Origin: a bacterium
Lineage (GTDB): Bacteria > Bacillota > Clostridia > Oscillospirales > CAG-272
Assembly (NCBI GenBank): GCA_004558975.1
Contig: SFZB01000001.1
Location: 1 to 41,800 of the forward strand
Length of the DNA: 41,800 bases
Direction: 5' to 3'
The position numbers and the translations under genes were made by a program. The notes beneath the pieces are model-generated. The model saw only the letters and a program-made list of their open reading frames with translations. It had not been told where the DNA came from and did not search any database. Position 1 is the first letter of the stretch; each line of letters starts with the position of its first letter. Shown here one piece after another: positions 24,578-33,133 of the stretch.

Positions 24578-25453
24578 ATGACAAAAATCGATATTGTTTG
24601 CCCGCTGTATCACGCGGAAAAACATCTGGACGGCTTTCTCGCGCGCCTGCGCGCGCAGCGCGACGTGGAGATTGTCCGCGGCGTGTTCCCCCTGACCGAC
24701 GACGGCAGCGACCTCACCGCCGTCAAGGCGAAGCTGGACGCCGAAGGCTTCACCTACTTCACGGTCACCCCGGAAGAGTTCTCGCACAGCCTGACGCGTG
24801 AGCGCGCGATACGCGACTATTGCGTCTCGGACATCGTTCTGATGCTCTCGCAGGACGTCACCCTGGAGGGGGACGGAGCCGTCGCGACCCTCGTCGCGGC
24901 GCTCGGCGACGGCGTTGTCTACGCCTACGGGCGGCAGATTGTGAAACAAAGAACCATCGAGTATTATGTCCGACGCAAGAATTACGGCGCCGACTCCTTT
25001 ACCGTCTCGAAAGACGACATTCCGGAAATGGGGCTGAGAGCCTTCTTTGCCTCTGATGCTTTCGCGGCGTATGACCGCCCTGCGTTTCTCGCGCTCGGCG
25101 GCTATGACGGGATCCCCATGATGATGAATGAGGATATGTATTACGCGAAGAAGCTGCTGGACGCCGGCTACCGCAAAGCCTATGTCGCCGGGGCGGTCGC
25201 CGAACACTCGCACCGTTTCACCCTGAAGCAACTCTACCGCCGCTACTATGCGACGGGCGTCTGGTTCCGGGAACACCCGGAGTTCTCGGGCTACAAAACG
25301 ACGGACACCGGCATGAAACTCGCGCTCTCGGTCTTTGCCGGAGCGCTGAAGCACTTCAATATTCCGGTTCTGCTCCGTTTCCTGCCCGACATGACGGCGC
25401 GCTACCTCGGTATGAAGCGCGGCGCCAAAGCCCCCCGCAAAAAAGAGGATTGA
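24578..25453 (+). CDS. GT2 glycosyltransferase, rhamnosyltransferase-like
   Basis: 291-residue family 2 (GT-A) glycosyltransferase, probably cytoplasmic-face membrane-associated. The N-terminus IDIVCPLYHAEKHLDGF is a typical GT2 opening, and the SQD motif (91-93) replaces a classical DxD, as seen in rhamnosyltransferases of the RfbF/RgpF type. PMMMNEDMYYAKKLLDAGY (after about residue 180) is the acceptor-site region with the ED pair. The position right after rmlDC supports L-rhamnose as donor, but that is inference. Start taken at ATG 24578; an in-frame TTG at 24569 overlaps rmlC and adds three residues. No clear ribosome binding site, consistent with coupling to rmlC. The 243 nt that follow before the next gene are very GC-rich and hold no gene. 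Confidence 0.87.
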   Translation: MTKIDIVCPLYHAEKHLDGFLARLRAQRDVEIVRGVFPLTDDGSDLTAVKAKLDAEGFTYFTVTPEEFSHSLTRERAIRDYCVSDIVLMLSQDVTLEGDGAVATLVAALGDGVVYAYGRQIVKQRTIEYYVRRKNYGADSFTVSKDDIPEMGLRAFFASDAFAAYDRPAFLALGGYDGIPMMMNEDMYYAKKLLDAGYRKAYVAGAVAEHSHRFTLKQLYRRYYATGVWFREHPEFSGYKTTDTGMKLALSVFAGALKHFNIPVLLRFLPDMTARYLGMKRGAKAPRKKED

Positions 25454-25696
25454 CCGGGGGCGGCTTCCGCCCCGACATGGAGCCGCCGCTCTCTCATCGT
25501 GCAGGCGGCGTCCCCGCCCCTGCCATGCAGACGGTATCCTTCTCCGGCACCGCCGCCGCGATACCGTACCGTTTCCCCGCCGCCGATGCGGCGGGTATCC
25601 CGGCCCCCGCACCGCCCGGACGCGGCGGCTCGCTCTCCGGCGCCCCCGGCGCCGGCACCTCATCTGCTTTAACCGCTACGGAAAGGAGGAATACCC

Positions 25697-26956
25697 GTGT
25701 ATAAGCATATTTTTCTCAACCCCTTCTATTGGTATTCCGCCATCTGGAGTTTCGTACTCCTGCTCTACCCTCTCAACTGGACGAAAGCCTACGAGCCCCT
25801 CGACACCCGCCTCTGGCTCTTCTTCCTCGCGACGGTGGCGGCGTCGCTCTTCATCGGCTTCTACTTCGGGCGCTACCTGAAGCGCACGGCGTTCCCCTAC
25901 CGTCGCCCGGAACACACGATCGCCTGCGCGGCGCTCCTGCTCGTGGGCTATATCGCCGACTTTGTGTACGGCGGGTTTGTCCCGCTCTTTGCCGTCCTCG
26001 CCGGCTCCGAAAAAACCTATAAGGATTTCCACGGTATGCCGTCGGTACACGGTCTGCTCCTGTCCTTCTCGCTCTTCTTCGGCGCCTATATGTTCTATTG
26101 CTTCCTGCGGGAAAAAGACAGACGCTACAAGATCCTCTTCCTCGCCTACGACGGAATGATCCTGCTCATGTTCCTGTTCCTCTACACCCGCGCGTTCCTG
26201 ATGCTCATGGCGTTCATCATCGCCGTGATCCTCCTCTCGTTCTGTCAGCGGATCCGCCTCTGGCATCTGCTCGCGACGGCGGCGGCGGCGATCGTCCTCC
26301 TATACTTCTTCGGCGTCCTCGGCAATATCCGTTCCGGGAGCCCGTGGAACGACACCAACTACCTCATGGGCGTGGCGGCGATCGACCCGGCGAGTGTCCC
26401 CGCCTTCCTGCCGAAACAGTTCCTGTGGGCATATGTGTACCTCATCTCGCCCCTCGGCAACCTCAATCATCTGGTCGTCCACTATACGCCCACTTTCGAG
26501 ATCGGCGGTGTACTGTACAGCCTGGTGCCGGACATCGTCGGCAGAGTGCTGTTCCGGCACGCGAGCGATGTCACCCTCCCTCTCGTCATCAAAAATCTGA
26601 CGGTACTGAGCGGTTTCGGCTCCATGTACTATTTCGGCGGGTTCCTCGGGCTATTCACCGAGTTCGCCTATATGACGCTCCTCGACTGCGCGCTCATCCG
26701 CGTGAGCCTGTACCGCTCCGAATATATCTACCCGACAGGCGCCCTCGCCTGCACCGTGACCGCCTTCCTCTTCTTTGAGAACTTCCTCAACTACACCGTC
26801 GTGATGTTCTCGTTCGTGTACCCGCTCGCCGTGATTCTCACGGTGACGCTGTTCCGCCGCTATTCGCCCCGGTACCGGCACCGCTACGGCACCCTCCTCC
26901 CTCTGACCCCGGAGGTGCGTATCCCCGCGGGGTTCACCCCCGGCGACGACGACTGA
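25697..26956 (+). CDS. wzy: Wzy-like oligosaccharide repeat-unit polymerase
   Basis: 419-residue multi-pass protein with about 11-12 predicted helices and one larger extracytoplasmic loop (about 225-290), the organisation of O-antigen/capsule polymerases, which have little sequence conservation. Its neighbours (flippase, glycosyltransferases, rhamnose genes) make polymerisation of undecaprenyl-linked repeat units on the outer face of the membrane the best reading. Start GTG 25697 has a perfect AAAGGAGG at 7 nt. The gene symbol is by role and context, not by close similarity. Confidence 0.75.
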   Translation: MYKHIFLNPFYWYSAIWSFVLLLYPLNWTKAYEPLDTRLWLFFLATVAASLFIGFYFGRYLKRTAFPYRRPEHTIACAALLLVGYIADFVYGGFVPLFAVLAGSEKTYKDFHGMPSVHGLLLSFSLFFGAYMFYCFLREKDRRYKILFLAYDGMILLMFLFLYTRAFLMLMAFIIAVILLSFCQRIRLWHLLATAAAAIVLLYFFGVLGNIRSGSPWNDTNYLMGVAAIDPASVPAFLPKQFLWAYVYLISPLGNLNHLVVHYTPTFEIGGVLYSLVPDIVGRVLFRHASDVTLPLVIKNLTVLSGFGSMYYFGGFLGLFTEFAYMTLLDCALIRVSLYRSEYIYPTGALACTVTAFLFFENFLNYTVVMFSFVYPLAVILTVTLFRRYSPRYRHRYGTLLPLTPEVRIPAGFTPGDDD

Positions 26957-27032
26957 CAGCAGAGCGGTGCGCCGGGCGCACCGACGCGGCACCCCCGATG
27001 CGGGGGATTCCCGGATAAGGAGCGATTCTTTT

Positions 27033-27956
27033 ATGACACCGAAAAAATGTCTGGTTCTGCTCTGCACCTATAACGGCGAGCAGTATCTCCGCTGTCAGTT
27101 GGACAGCGTCCTCTCGCAGACGGGGGTCGAGACGCACATCAGGTGCGCGGACGACCGCTCGACCGACGGCACCGTCGCGATCCTCGAAGAGTACCGGGAG
27201 CGCTATCCCGATCGCTTCGCCTATACCGTCAACGAACAGAACAAACGCTTCACCTATAATTTTCTCGACCTGTTCTTTTCCACCGCCGATACCGATTACG
27301 ATTACTATGCCTTCTGCGACCAGGACGACTACTGGCTCCCGGAAAAGGTGAGCGCCGCCATGGCGAAGATCGAGGCGGCGGAACCGCACCCGAACGGCGT
27401 TTTCTATTGCTCAAACCTGACGGTTGCCGACGAGGATCTGCGCCCGCTGGGGCTCCAGGAGGATCCGCGGATGCTCCGCCGGACGACAACGGCGACCGTC
27501 AAGTGCGAGAACATCGCGACCGGCTGTACCGTCGTCATGGACGCGGCGTTCCACCGTCATGCCCTGCGCCACTATCCGCAGGGGATCTTACTGCACGACT
27601 TCTGGCTTTTCCTCATCGCCGTCTTTACCGCGCGCGCGATTTATGACAAAAACGCCTATATCCTCTACCGCCAGCACGGCACCAACCAGATCGGCACCAA
27701 TAAGAAGAAATTCTCTTTTGCGGGGCTCCGCAAGTTCTCCCGCATGAAGAGCAAATACCCCGCCCTGATGCGGGAACTGGTCGCCGGGTACGGCGATCTG
27801 ATCCCTGCAGAGGATCTCCGCGACATCGAGACGATCCGCGACTATCGGCAGAAGTTCGGTTGCCGCATGAAACTGCTGTTCTGCCGCCGGTTCCGCCGCC
27901 GCAGTGCCAAACTCACGCTGATTCTCAAAGTCGAAATACTGACGGGCAAGTTCTGA
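27033..27956 (+). CDS. GT2 glycosyltransferase
   Basis: 307-residue family 2 glycosyltransferase that adds a sugar to the lipid-linked repeat unit. It has the full GT-A set: CTYNGEQYL (11-19), ADDRSTDGT (39-47) for nucleotide binding and CDQDDYW (95-101) as the metal-binding motif, then LLHDFWLFL near residue 190. Similar to RfbG/WfgS-type enzymes of surface-glycan loci; the donor sugar cannot be told. Start at ATG 27033, with AAGGAG about 10 nt upstream; an upstream in-frame start at 26967 would add 22 residues unlike the family. The flippase starts 22 nt later. Confidence 0.9.
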   Translation: MTPKKCLVLLCTYNGEQYLRCQLDSVLSQTGVETHIRCADDRSTDGTVAILEEYRERYPDRFAYTVNEQNKRFTYNFLDLFFSTADTDYDYYAFCDQDDYWLPEKVSAAMAKIEAAEPHPNGVFYCSNLTVADEDLRPLGLQEDPRMLRRTTTATVKCENIATGCTVVMDAAFHRHALRHYPQGILLHDFWLFLIAVFTARAIYDKNAYILYRQHGTNQIGTNKKKFSFAGLRKFSRMKSKYPALMRELVAGYGDLIPAEDLRDIETIRDYRQKFGCRMKLLFCRRFRRRSAKLTLILKVEILTGKF

Positions 27957-27978
27957 CCTGTCCCATGAGGCCTATTGC

Positions 27979-29451
27979 ATGAAGTTACTCAGCCGCTATC
28001 GCTCCCTCAGCCTGACGGCGCGGGCGTCGGTATGGTTCGTGTTTGCCACGCTGTTTCAGAAGGGCATCAACATCATTACCACCCCGATTTTCACCCGGCT
28101 GATGAGCAAAGCCGAATACGGGTCTTACTCCGTATTCAATACCTGGTACAATATCTTTCTCGTCGTCTGCACGTTCAATCTGGCGGGCGGGATCTTCAAT
28201 ACCGTCCTCCACCGGCACAAGGAGCGCAAAGAGGAGATCACCTCCTGCGCCCTCGGGCTGGAGACGGCGCTGACCTTCCTTGTGTTCGGCGGGTACCTCA
28301 TCTACTATTTCACGGTCGGACATCTGCGGGGCGATACCGCCGCCGGGAACCTGCAGGGCATGACCCTGACGCTGTCCCTGCTCATGTTCGCGCAGGTACT
28401 CGTGAATATCCCCACCTCGCTGTGGATCGCGAAGTGCAAATACGAATACAACTACTTTGCCTGCTGTCTCGTCATGATCCTGCAGTCGCTCGCCCTGCTC
28501 GGGCTGAGCATTCTCCTCGTCGTCACCTTACAGGACAAGGTCATTGCCCGCATCATCGCAAACCTCGTGATCATGGGGATCGTCGCCGTGGTGGTCTTCG
28601 TGCTTCTGCTCCGGCAGGGGAAGAAACTGTTCTCATGGTCTGCATGGAAGTACCTGTTGCTCCTCGGTCTGCCGCTCCTCGTCCACTATCTCGCGCAGGA
28701 CATCATGGCGCAGTCCGATCAGTTGGTGCTTGACCGCTACCGGGGGAAGGACGTCGTCGCGACGTACAGCCTCGCGCACCAGATCAGTTGGATCTTCACC
28801 ATTCTGACGACCGCCATCAACACCACCTTCGTCCCCTGGGTCTACCGCAAAATCGACGAGCGCGATTTCGCCCCGGTGAAGCGCGTCTCCGCGATGACCT
28901 TCTCCTTCATCTGCACCGTGACGCTGTGCGTGTCGCTGGTCGCCCCGGAGGCGATTCTGCTCTTCGGCGGGAACGCCTATCTGGAGGGCGCACGGCTGGT
29001 GCCGCTCCTCATCAGTAACGTCATTCTCATCACCGCCTACGACCTGTTCTCGAACGTCGAGTTCTTCTACTCCAAGACGGTGATTGCCTCGCTCGCGACG
29101 GTCGTGTGCGCGGCGTTCAATATCACCTTCAATTTCGTGTTCATTCCGCGCTACGGCATGATTGCCGCCTGCTGTACCACCCTCGCCTCCTATGCGCTCC
29201 TGACCGTGATTCACTACGTCGTCATGCGTGTCTTCTGTAAGAAAAAAGGGCTGCCGGATCTGTTCGGCTCGGGGTATATCTGGCTGCTCTCCGCCGTAAT
29301 GATTGCGCTGAACCTCGCGACCCTCCTCCTGCAGGAATACCGCCTCGTGCGTTTCGCCCTGCTGGCGGCGATCCTCACCCTGCTCATTTTCCTCGCCGTG
29401 CGGTACGCCAAAAAGCGCCGCCAAAGAAAGGAACCCGAACAACATGAATGA
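27979..29451 (+). CDS. wzx: Wzx-type polysaccharide flippase
   Basis: 490-residue membrane protein with about 14 predicted helices, the MATE/PST-like exporter build. Family-like segments are the N-terminal ASVWFVFATLFQKGINIITTPIFTRLMSKAEYG, characteristic of Wzx flippases, and the mid-protein LAQDIMAQSDQLVLDRYRG. It moves the undecaprenyl-linked repeat unit across the membrane before polymerisation. Start ATG 27979 with GAGG upstream. Its stop overlaps the start of the CDP-alcohol phosphotransferase homologue by 8 nt, so the two are coupled, which suggests both act on the same lipid-linked product. Confidence 0.9.
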   Translation: MKLLSRYRSLSLTARASVWFVFATLFQKGINIITTPIFTRLMSKAEYGSYSVFNTWYNIFLVVCTFNLAGGIFNTVLHRHKERKEEITSCALGLETALTFLVFGGYLIYYFTVGHLRGDTAAGNLQGMTLTLSLLMFAQVLVNIPTSLWIAKCKYEYNYFACCLVMILQSLALLGLSILLVVTLQDKVIARIIANLVIMGIVAVVVFVLLLRQGKKLFSWSAWKYLLLLGLPLLVHYLAQDIMAQSDQLVLDRYRGKDVVATYSLAHQISWIFTILTTAINTTFVPWVYRKIDERDFAPVKRVSAMTFSFICTVTLCVSLVAPEAILLFGGNAYLEGARLVPLLISNVILITAYDLFSNVEFFYSKTVIASLATVVCAAFNITFNFVFIPRYGMIAACCTTLASYALLTVIHYVVMRVFCKKKGLPDLFGSGYIWLLSAVMIALNLATLLLQEYRLVRFALLAAILTLLIFLAVRYAKKRRQRKEPEQHE

Positions 29452-30226
29452 TCAAGAACTGCATGAGACGCTGACGCAGGCGAAGGCGGATCTCCGCTCC
29501 TGTTCTCAGTTCAATGTGCGCCTGCTCAGCCCCCTGACGCTTTGGCTCGCGAAACGGCATCTGCGCCGCGGCACCAACCCGAATTTTTTGACCCTCTGTA
29601 TGCTCCTCACCGTCCTTGTTTCGCTCCCGTTCTTTTTCTTCGGGAATGCGGTGTGCGCGATCATCGGATTTCTTCTGATCCAGTGGTTCGAGATCTACGA
29701 CGACGCGGACGGCATTGTCGCGCGCGGCACGGGGCAACTCTCGATCTACGGGGAACAACTTGATTTCCTCATGCACATCATCTGCCACCCGCTCTCCCTC
29801 GCCACCTATGCTTTCGCCGTTTTCCGCACGCTGCCCGAGGCGCCGATGCTCCCCGCGCTCCCCTGCTCGAATACGGTTCTGATGCTGATTCTGTTCGCGG
29901 TCTTTGTGCTTTCCGAGCTCGGTCTGCGCGCGCTGATCGAACTGGACTCCATCACGCGTGAGAAGCGTCGCGCCCGCGGCGAGGAAGTCGCGCCGCGCGA
30001 CCTGCGCTGCCACTCGGGCAGAGCCACCGTGAAGATGCTCCTCTCGGCACTCCTCTGCTATCCCTATCCCGTATTCATGCAGACCTTCCCGCTCTTCCTG
30101 GTGATCGACCTCTTCGCGGGTACGCACATCGCCTTTTACGTCTATGGGGTGTTCGCCTGCCTGTGGCTCCTTTCGTTTCTCAAGAACTGCCTCACGCACC
30201 TGCTCCCCTTCATGCGCCGCGCATAA
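29444..30226 (+). CDS. CDP-alcohol phosphotransferase homologue, last motif Asp replaced by His
   Basis: 260-residue membrane protein, about six helices. It carries the family's NPNFLT entry motif (45-50) and the motif D-x2-D-G-x2-A-R-x8-G-x3-D-x3-D almost complete: D86, D89, G90, A93, R94, G103, D107, then H111 where the last Asp, the proposed catalytic base, should stand. The family transfers a phospho-alcohol from a CDP-alcohol to a hydroxyl acceptor; most members make phospholipids. Its position after a flippase and its overlap with that gene by 8 nt suggest it decorates a surface glycan or its lipid carrier, with the CDP-alcohol supplied by the TagD-type gene across the locus. His could still act as the base. 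Role is inference. Confidence 0.82.
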   Translation: MNDQELHETLTQAKADLRSCSQFNVRLLSPLTLWLAKRHLRRGTNPNFLTLCMLLTVLVSLPFFFFGNAVCAIIGFLLIQWFEIYDDADGIVARGTGQLSIYGEQLDFLMHIICHPLSLATYAFAVFRTLPEAPMLPALPCSNTVLMLILFAVFVLSELGLRALIELDSITREKRRARGEEVAPRDLRCHSGRATVKMLLSALLCYPYPVFMQTFPLFLVIDLFAGTHIAFYVYGVFACLWLLSFLKNCLTHLLPFMRRA

Positions 30227-30313
30227 AGGTCGCTTCCGTATGCCCGCCGCCGACGCGGGGATGCCCGCCGCGTGCGGTTATCCCCCGTTTTCCAACACGT
30301 TTTTTACAAAATA

Positions 30314-30349
30314 AGAGGACACGGCAGTCACTTCTGCCGTGTCCTCTTG
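30314..30349. terminator. Terminator between the two convergent polysaccharide operons
   Basis: Perfect 15-bp stem (30314-30328 with 30335-30349) and a 6-nt loop. The minus-strand exit is TTATTTTG, the plus-strand exit TTGTACG, so it fits best as the terminator of the minus operon and also receives the plus operon. The rest of the 356-bp gap (30227-30582) is GC-rich and holds only a 14-bp direct repeat (GCCGCCCGGTGCCC). Confidence 0.82.
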
Positions 30350-30582
30350 TACGATTGTGCCCTTGCCGGATTGTTTTTGCGCCGGGTTCGGGGGAGGCGG
30401 TTTTGTGACCCGTGCCGCCCGTTTCCGATTGCCCCCGCGGCATTTCGGTCGCACGACGCGCTACCGGACTCCGCCGTCGCGCCGCCCGTTTTTTGTCTAC
30501 GGCGCCGAATGAAAGCGATGCCGCCCGGTGCCCCCTTTTCCGTTTACGGCGACTGCCGGGGATCGACGCCGCCCGGTGCCCG

Positions 30583-31884
30583 TTATCCGAGCCCGGCGGA
30601 GAAGCGCTCCATCATGTCGGCGATGGCTTCGCTCACCTCGCGGCTCATATAGAAATTCTCTTCGTGGCTGTTGATACAGCGCACGAAGTGTACGAGTTCC
30701 ATGCGCAGACCTTCCCCGTCATTCTCATAGAAATACGGGCGGTTTTTGGTCGCGTCCTCGAAACGCACTTCAAAGTAGCCGGATTTCCACCACGGCGCGG
30801 GAACATACACATAGCCTTTCGTGCCCGCGACCCGCAGATCGCCCTCCGACTTGACGCCGGTGCCGACATGGAGCGTCGCCAGAGCGCCGTCATAGGTCAG
30901 ATCCGCCTTGGTATAAATGTCATCTCTGCCGCCGAGAGTCTGCATGTTCACCTTTTCATAACGTGTACCGAGGATCTTCAGGATCGGGAGGAGCGCAATG
31001 GCGCCCCAGCCGGTGAAACTGGTGTAGTAATGCGTCTTGCTTAGCCACTCCCGCACCTCGAGGGTCGTACACGTCACGTCGATCGACTTGATGTCGCCGA
31101 TCATGCCGCTCTTGATGAGCAGAATAAGACGGGAGAAAGCGAGCGAATAGGCGGTCTTGACGGAATCGAAAAGGGTCAGCCCCCGCTCCCGTGCGAGATC
31201 AAAGAGTTCGGAAACCTGTGCGCGCGTCATGGCGATCGGAGACTCGCTGATGACGTGTTTGCCCGCGATGAGCGCCTCTTTGGTGTACGCGTAGCGTTCC
31301 TCGGGGCGCACGGCGACATATACGGCGTCGTTGTTTGCGAGCAGGTCGGTGTACGTCTCATAGGTGTGCGCGAACTTTGCGGCGAGTGCGGGCGCCGCCT
31401 CCGGCGTGTAGATCGCGTCCATCGTGACCCCGTTGACGACGGCGGCATTGTCGCGCAGTTTCAGCATCGCGGGGTCGCTCCCGACGGCGCCGATGCGGAC
31501 ACTCACGACGGAACGGAGTTGACTGCTGGAGATGCCCGCCGTGCGCGGCAGATAGACGACCTCGCAGTATTCGTTCAGATAGTCGAACTGTCCGCGCCAG
31601 TCGGAGCCGATGGCGAAGATCGAGATGTTGTAGCGCTTGATATCGTCGATCTTCTGCCCGATGTACTCCTCCGGGATGACCTCGTCGGCGATGCCGGTCT
31701 GACGCACCGCCTCCATGCGTTCCATCAGGGTCTGCTGTACGTTGATCTTGCCGCGCGACATATCGAAATTTTCGGTCGTGACCCCGACGATGAGGTAATC
31801 GCCCAGCGCCTTGGCGCGGCGCAGAAGGCGGATATGCCCCTCGTGCAGAAGATCAAACGTGCCGTAGGTGATGACCTTGATCAT
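30583..31884 (-). CDS. TagD-type cytidylyltransferase fused to a Gfo/Idh/MocA-like domain
   Basis: 433 residues, two domains in one uninterrupted frame. Residues 1-125 are a glycerol-3-phosphate cytidylyltransferase of the TagD type: YGTFDLLHEGH with HxGH at 14-17, GSDWRGQFDYL and the RTAGISSS loop (114-121); it should couple CTP to an alcohol phosphate to give a CDP-alcohol. Residues about 128-433 are a Gfo/Idh/MocA-like fold, but its front glycine motif is altered (IGAVGSD) and the conserved EKP is ESP (214-216), removing the usual catalytic Lys. So the second half may bind a substrate rather than oxidise it, or work differently. It follows the aminotransferase by 3 nt, with GGAGG 9 nt before ATG 31884. 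Confidence 0.85.
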   Translation of the reverse strand: MIKVITYGTFDLLHEGHIRLLRRAKALGDYLIVGVTTENFDMSRGKINVQQTLMERMEAVRQTGIADEVIPEEYIGQKIDDIKRYNISIFAIGSDWRGQFDYLNEYCEVVYLPRTAGISSSQLRSVVSVRIGAVGSDPAMLKLRDNAAVVNGVTMDAIYTPEAAPALAAKFAHTYETYTDLLANNDAVYVAVRPEERYAYTKEALIAGKHVISESPIAMTRAQVSELFDLARERGLTLFDSVKTAYSLAFSRLILLIKSGMIGDIKSIDVTCTTLEVREWLSKTHYYTSFTGWGAIALLPILKILGTRYEKVNMQTLGGRDDIYTKADLTYDGALATLHVGTGVKSEGDLRVAGTKGYVYVPAPWWKSGYFEVRFEDATKNRPYFYENDGEGLRMELVHFVRCINSHEENFYMSREVSEAIADMMERFSAGLG

Positions 31885-31887
31885 GGA

Positions 31888-32973
31888 TTACAGCCTCCCG
31901 CCCGCGGCAAGTTCCGAGAGCGCGGTAAGCAGCGTATCATAGTCGGCGGTCGTGAGTGCCCCCATGTGTCCGACGCGGAACACCCGATCGCGGAGCGCGC
32001 CGCCGTTCGGGCAGACGAAAATGTTATATTCGTCCTTGAGCGTCTCAAAGACCGTATAAGCGGAAATGCCCTCATGCACCGGCACGAGCGAGGTGACGGC
32101 GTTCGACGGCACCTCGGCGAAGGGGCGGAGCGGGAGCCCGCGCGCCTCGATCTGCCGGCGGAAGTACATGGCGCGCTCGCGGGCGCGTTCCACCTCGCGG
32201 CGGACACCGCCGTCCCGCACGAGTTGCGAGAGGCGCGCATGGAGTTGGAGCAGGATGCCGACCGCGGGCGTGAAGGGCGTCTGTCCCCGTTCGCCGTCGC
32301 GCAGATAGGCACTCAGATCAAAATAGAGAGAGGCGACGCCGGCGGCGGCGATGCGTTCCTGCGCCGTCCGGTCACAGCAGATGACGGAGATGCCCGGCGC
32401 CGTCGCGAGCGCCTTCTGCGAGCCGGTGATGACGACATTCACCCCGGCGGCACGCATATCGAGCGGGTCGCAGAGGAACGAACTGATGGCGTCCACGATG
32501 AGGAACAGGTGGTTCCGGCGGCAGAAATCCGCGATGAGATCGAGGTCGTAGAGGACGCCGGTCGATGTCTCGCCGAGGTTGACGAGGAACGCCGTGTACC
32601 CTGCCCCCTCAAAGGGCGCGAGCGCCTCGGCGGTCAGTACCCGACCGCTCTCACAGGGAATGGGCGTGTAAGGCACGCCGTGGATCCGCAGAATCTCGCA
32701 GAAACGATGCCCGAAAGAACCGCCGTCCACGACGAGCGCGCGGTCGGCGCCGCTGAGCGTGTTCATCACGGTCGCCTCCATGGAGGCGGTGCCGGAACCC
32801 GTCATGAAGATGACGCGGGCGTCGTCCGGCGCCCCCATCAGTTCCTTCACCGCCTGCTCGTTCTCCAGCATCACACGGGAAAACTCGGGCGTTCTGAAAT
32901 AGGGGATCTGCTCCCCGCCGATTGCCAACACCTCGTCGCTCATCATAACGGGGCCGACTGCAAAATTCAGCAT
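31888..32973 (-). CDS. Class V PLP aminotransferase, PhnW/serine-pyruvate type
   Basis: 361-residue fold-type I aminotransferase of the alanine-glyoxylate/2-aminoethylphosphonate group. GPVMMSDEV at the front, the TGSGTASMEA phosphate-binding loop (58-67), LGETSTG (133-139), VDAISS with D161 and the Schiff-base Lys K187 in TGSQKAL are all present, so the enzyme should be active. The substrate is not readable; no phosphoenolpyruvate mutase or phosphonopyruvate decarboxylase is in the window, so a phosphonate route is not supported. Next to a CDP-alcohol-forming enzyme, amination of a small aldehyde or ketone (for example a triose phosphate) is an attractive idea. ATG 32973 has AGGAG upstream. 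Confidence 0.82.
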   Translation of the reverse strand: MLNFAVGPVMMSDEVLAIGGEQIPYFRTPEFSRVMLENEQAVKELMGAPDDARVIFMTGSGTASMEATVMNTLSGADRALVVDGGSFGHRFCEILRIHGVPYTPIPCESGRVLTAEALAPFEGAGYTAFLVNLGETSTGVLYDLDLIADFCRRNHLFLIVDAISSFLCDPLDMRAAGVNVVITGSQKALATAPGISVICCDRTAQERIAAAGVASLYFDLSAYLRDGERGQTPFTPAVGILLQLHARLSQLVRDGGVRREVERARERAMYFRRQIEARGLPLRPFAEVPSNAVTSLVPVHEGISAYTVFETLKDEYNIFVCPNGGALRDRVFRVGHMGALTTADYDTLLTALSELAAGGRL

Positions 32974-33095
32974 ACGATCTTCTCCTTTTCGTCACCGAGT
33001 GGCGCCTCCCGGGCGCCCGCGGCGGTTTGTGCGGTAATGCCGGGCGCCCTCCCGGGTGTCTCCCGTGCATTGTCCTCACTGTATGTCATGAAATA

Positions 33096-33128
33096 CGACA
33101 GGGCAGGACGGTACCGTCTGCCCTGTCG
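33096..33128 (-). terminator. Hairpin between rmlB and the aminotransferase gene
   Basis: Arms 33096-33106 and 33118-33128 (11 bp perfect) enclose a further short palindrome. It starts 6 nt past the rmlB stop, and on the minus strand is followed only by TATTTC. This is a weak terminator or attenuator, which would give the two downstream genes lower expression than rmlAB if no separate promoter exists; I see none in 32974-33095. Confidence 0.55.
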
Positions 33129-33133
33129 GGGAA

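Noticed and set aside
31888..32973. Phosphonate (2-aminoethylphosphonate) biosynthesis
   Set aside because: The aminotransferase resembles PhnW, but no phosphoenolpyruvate mutase or phosphonopyruvate decarboxylase is present, so the pathway is not supported here.
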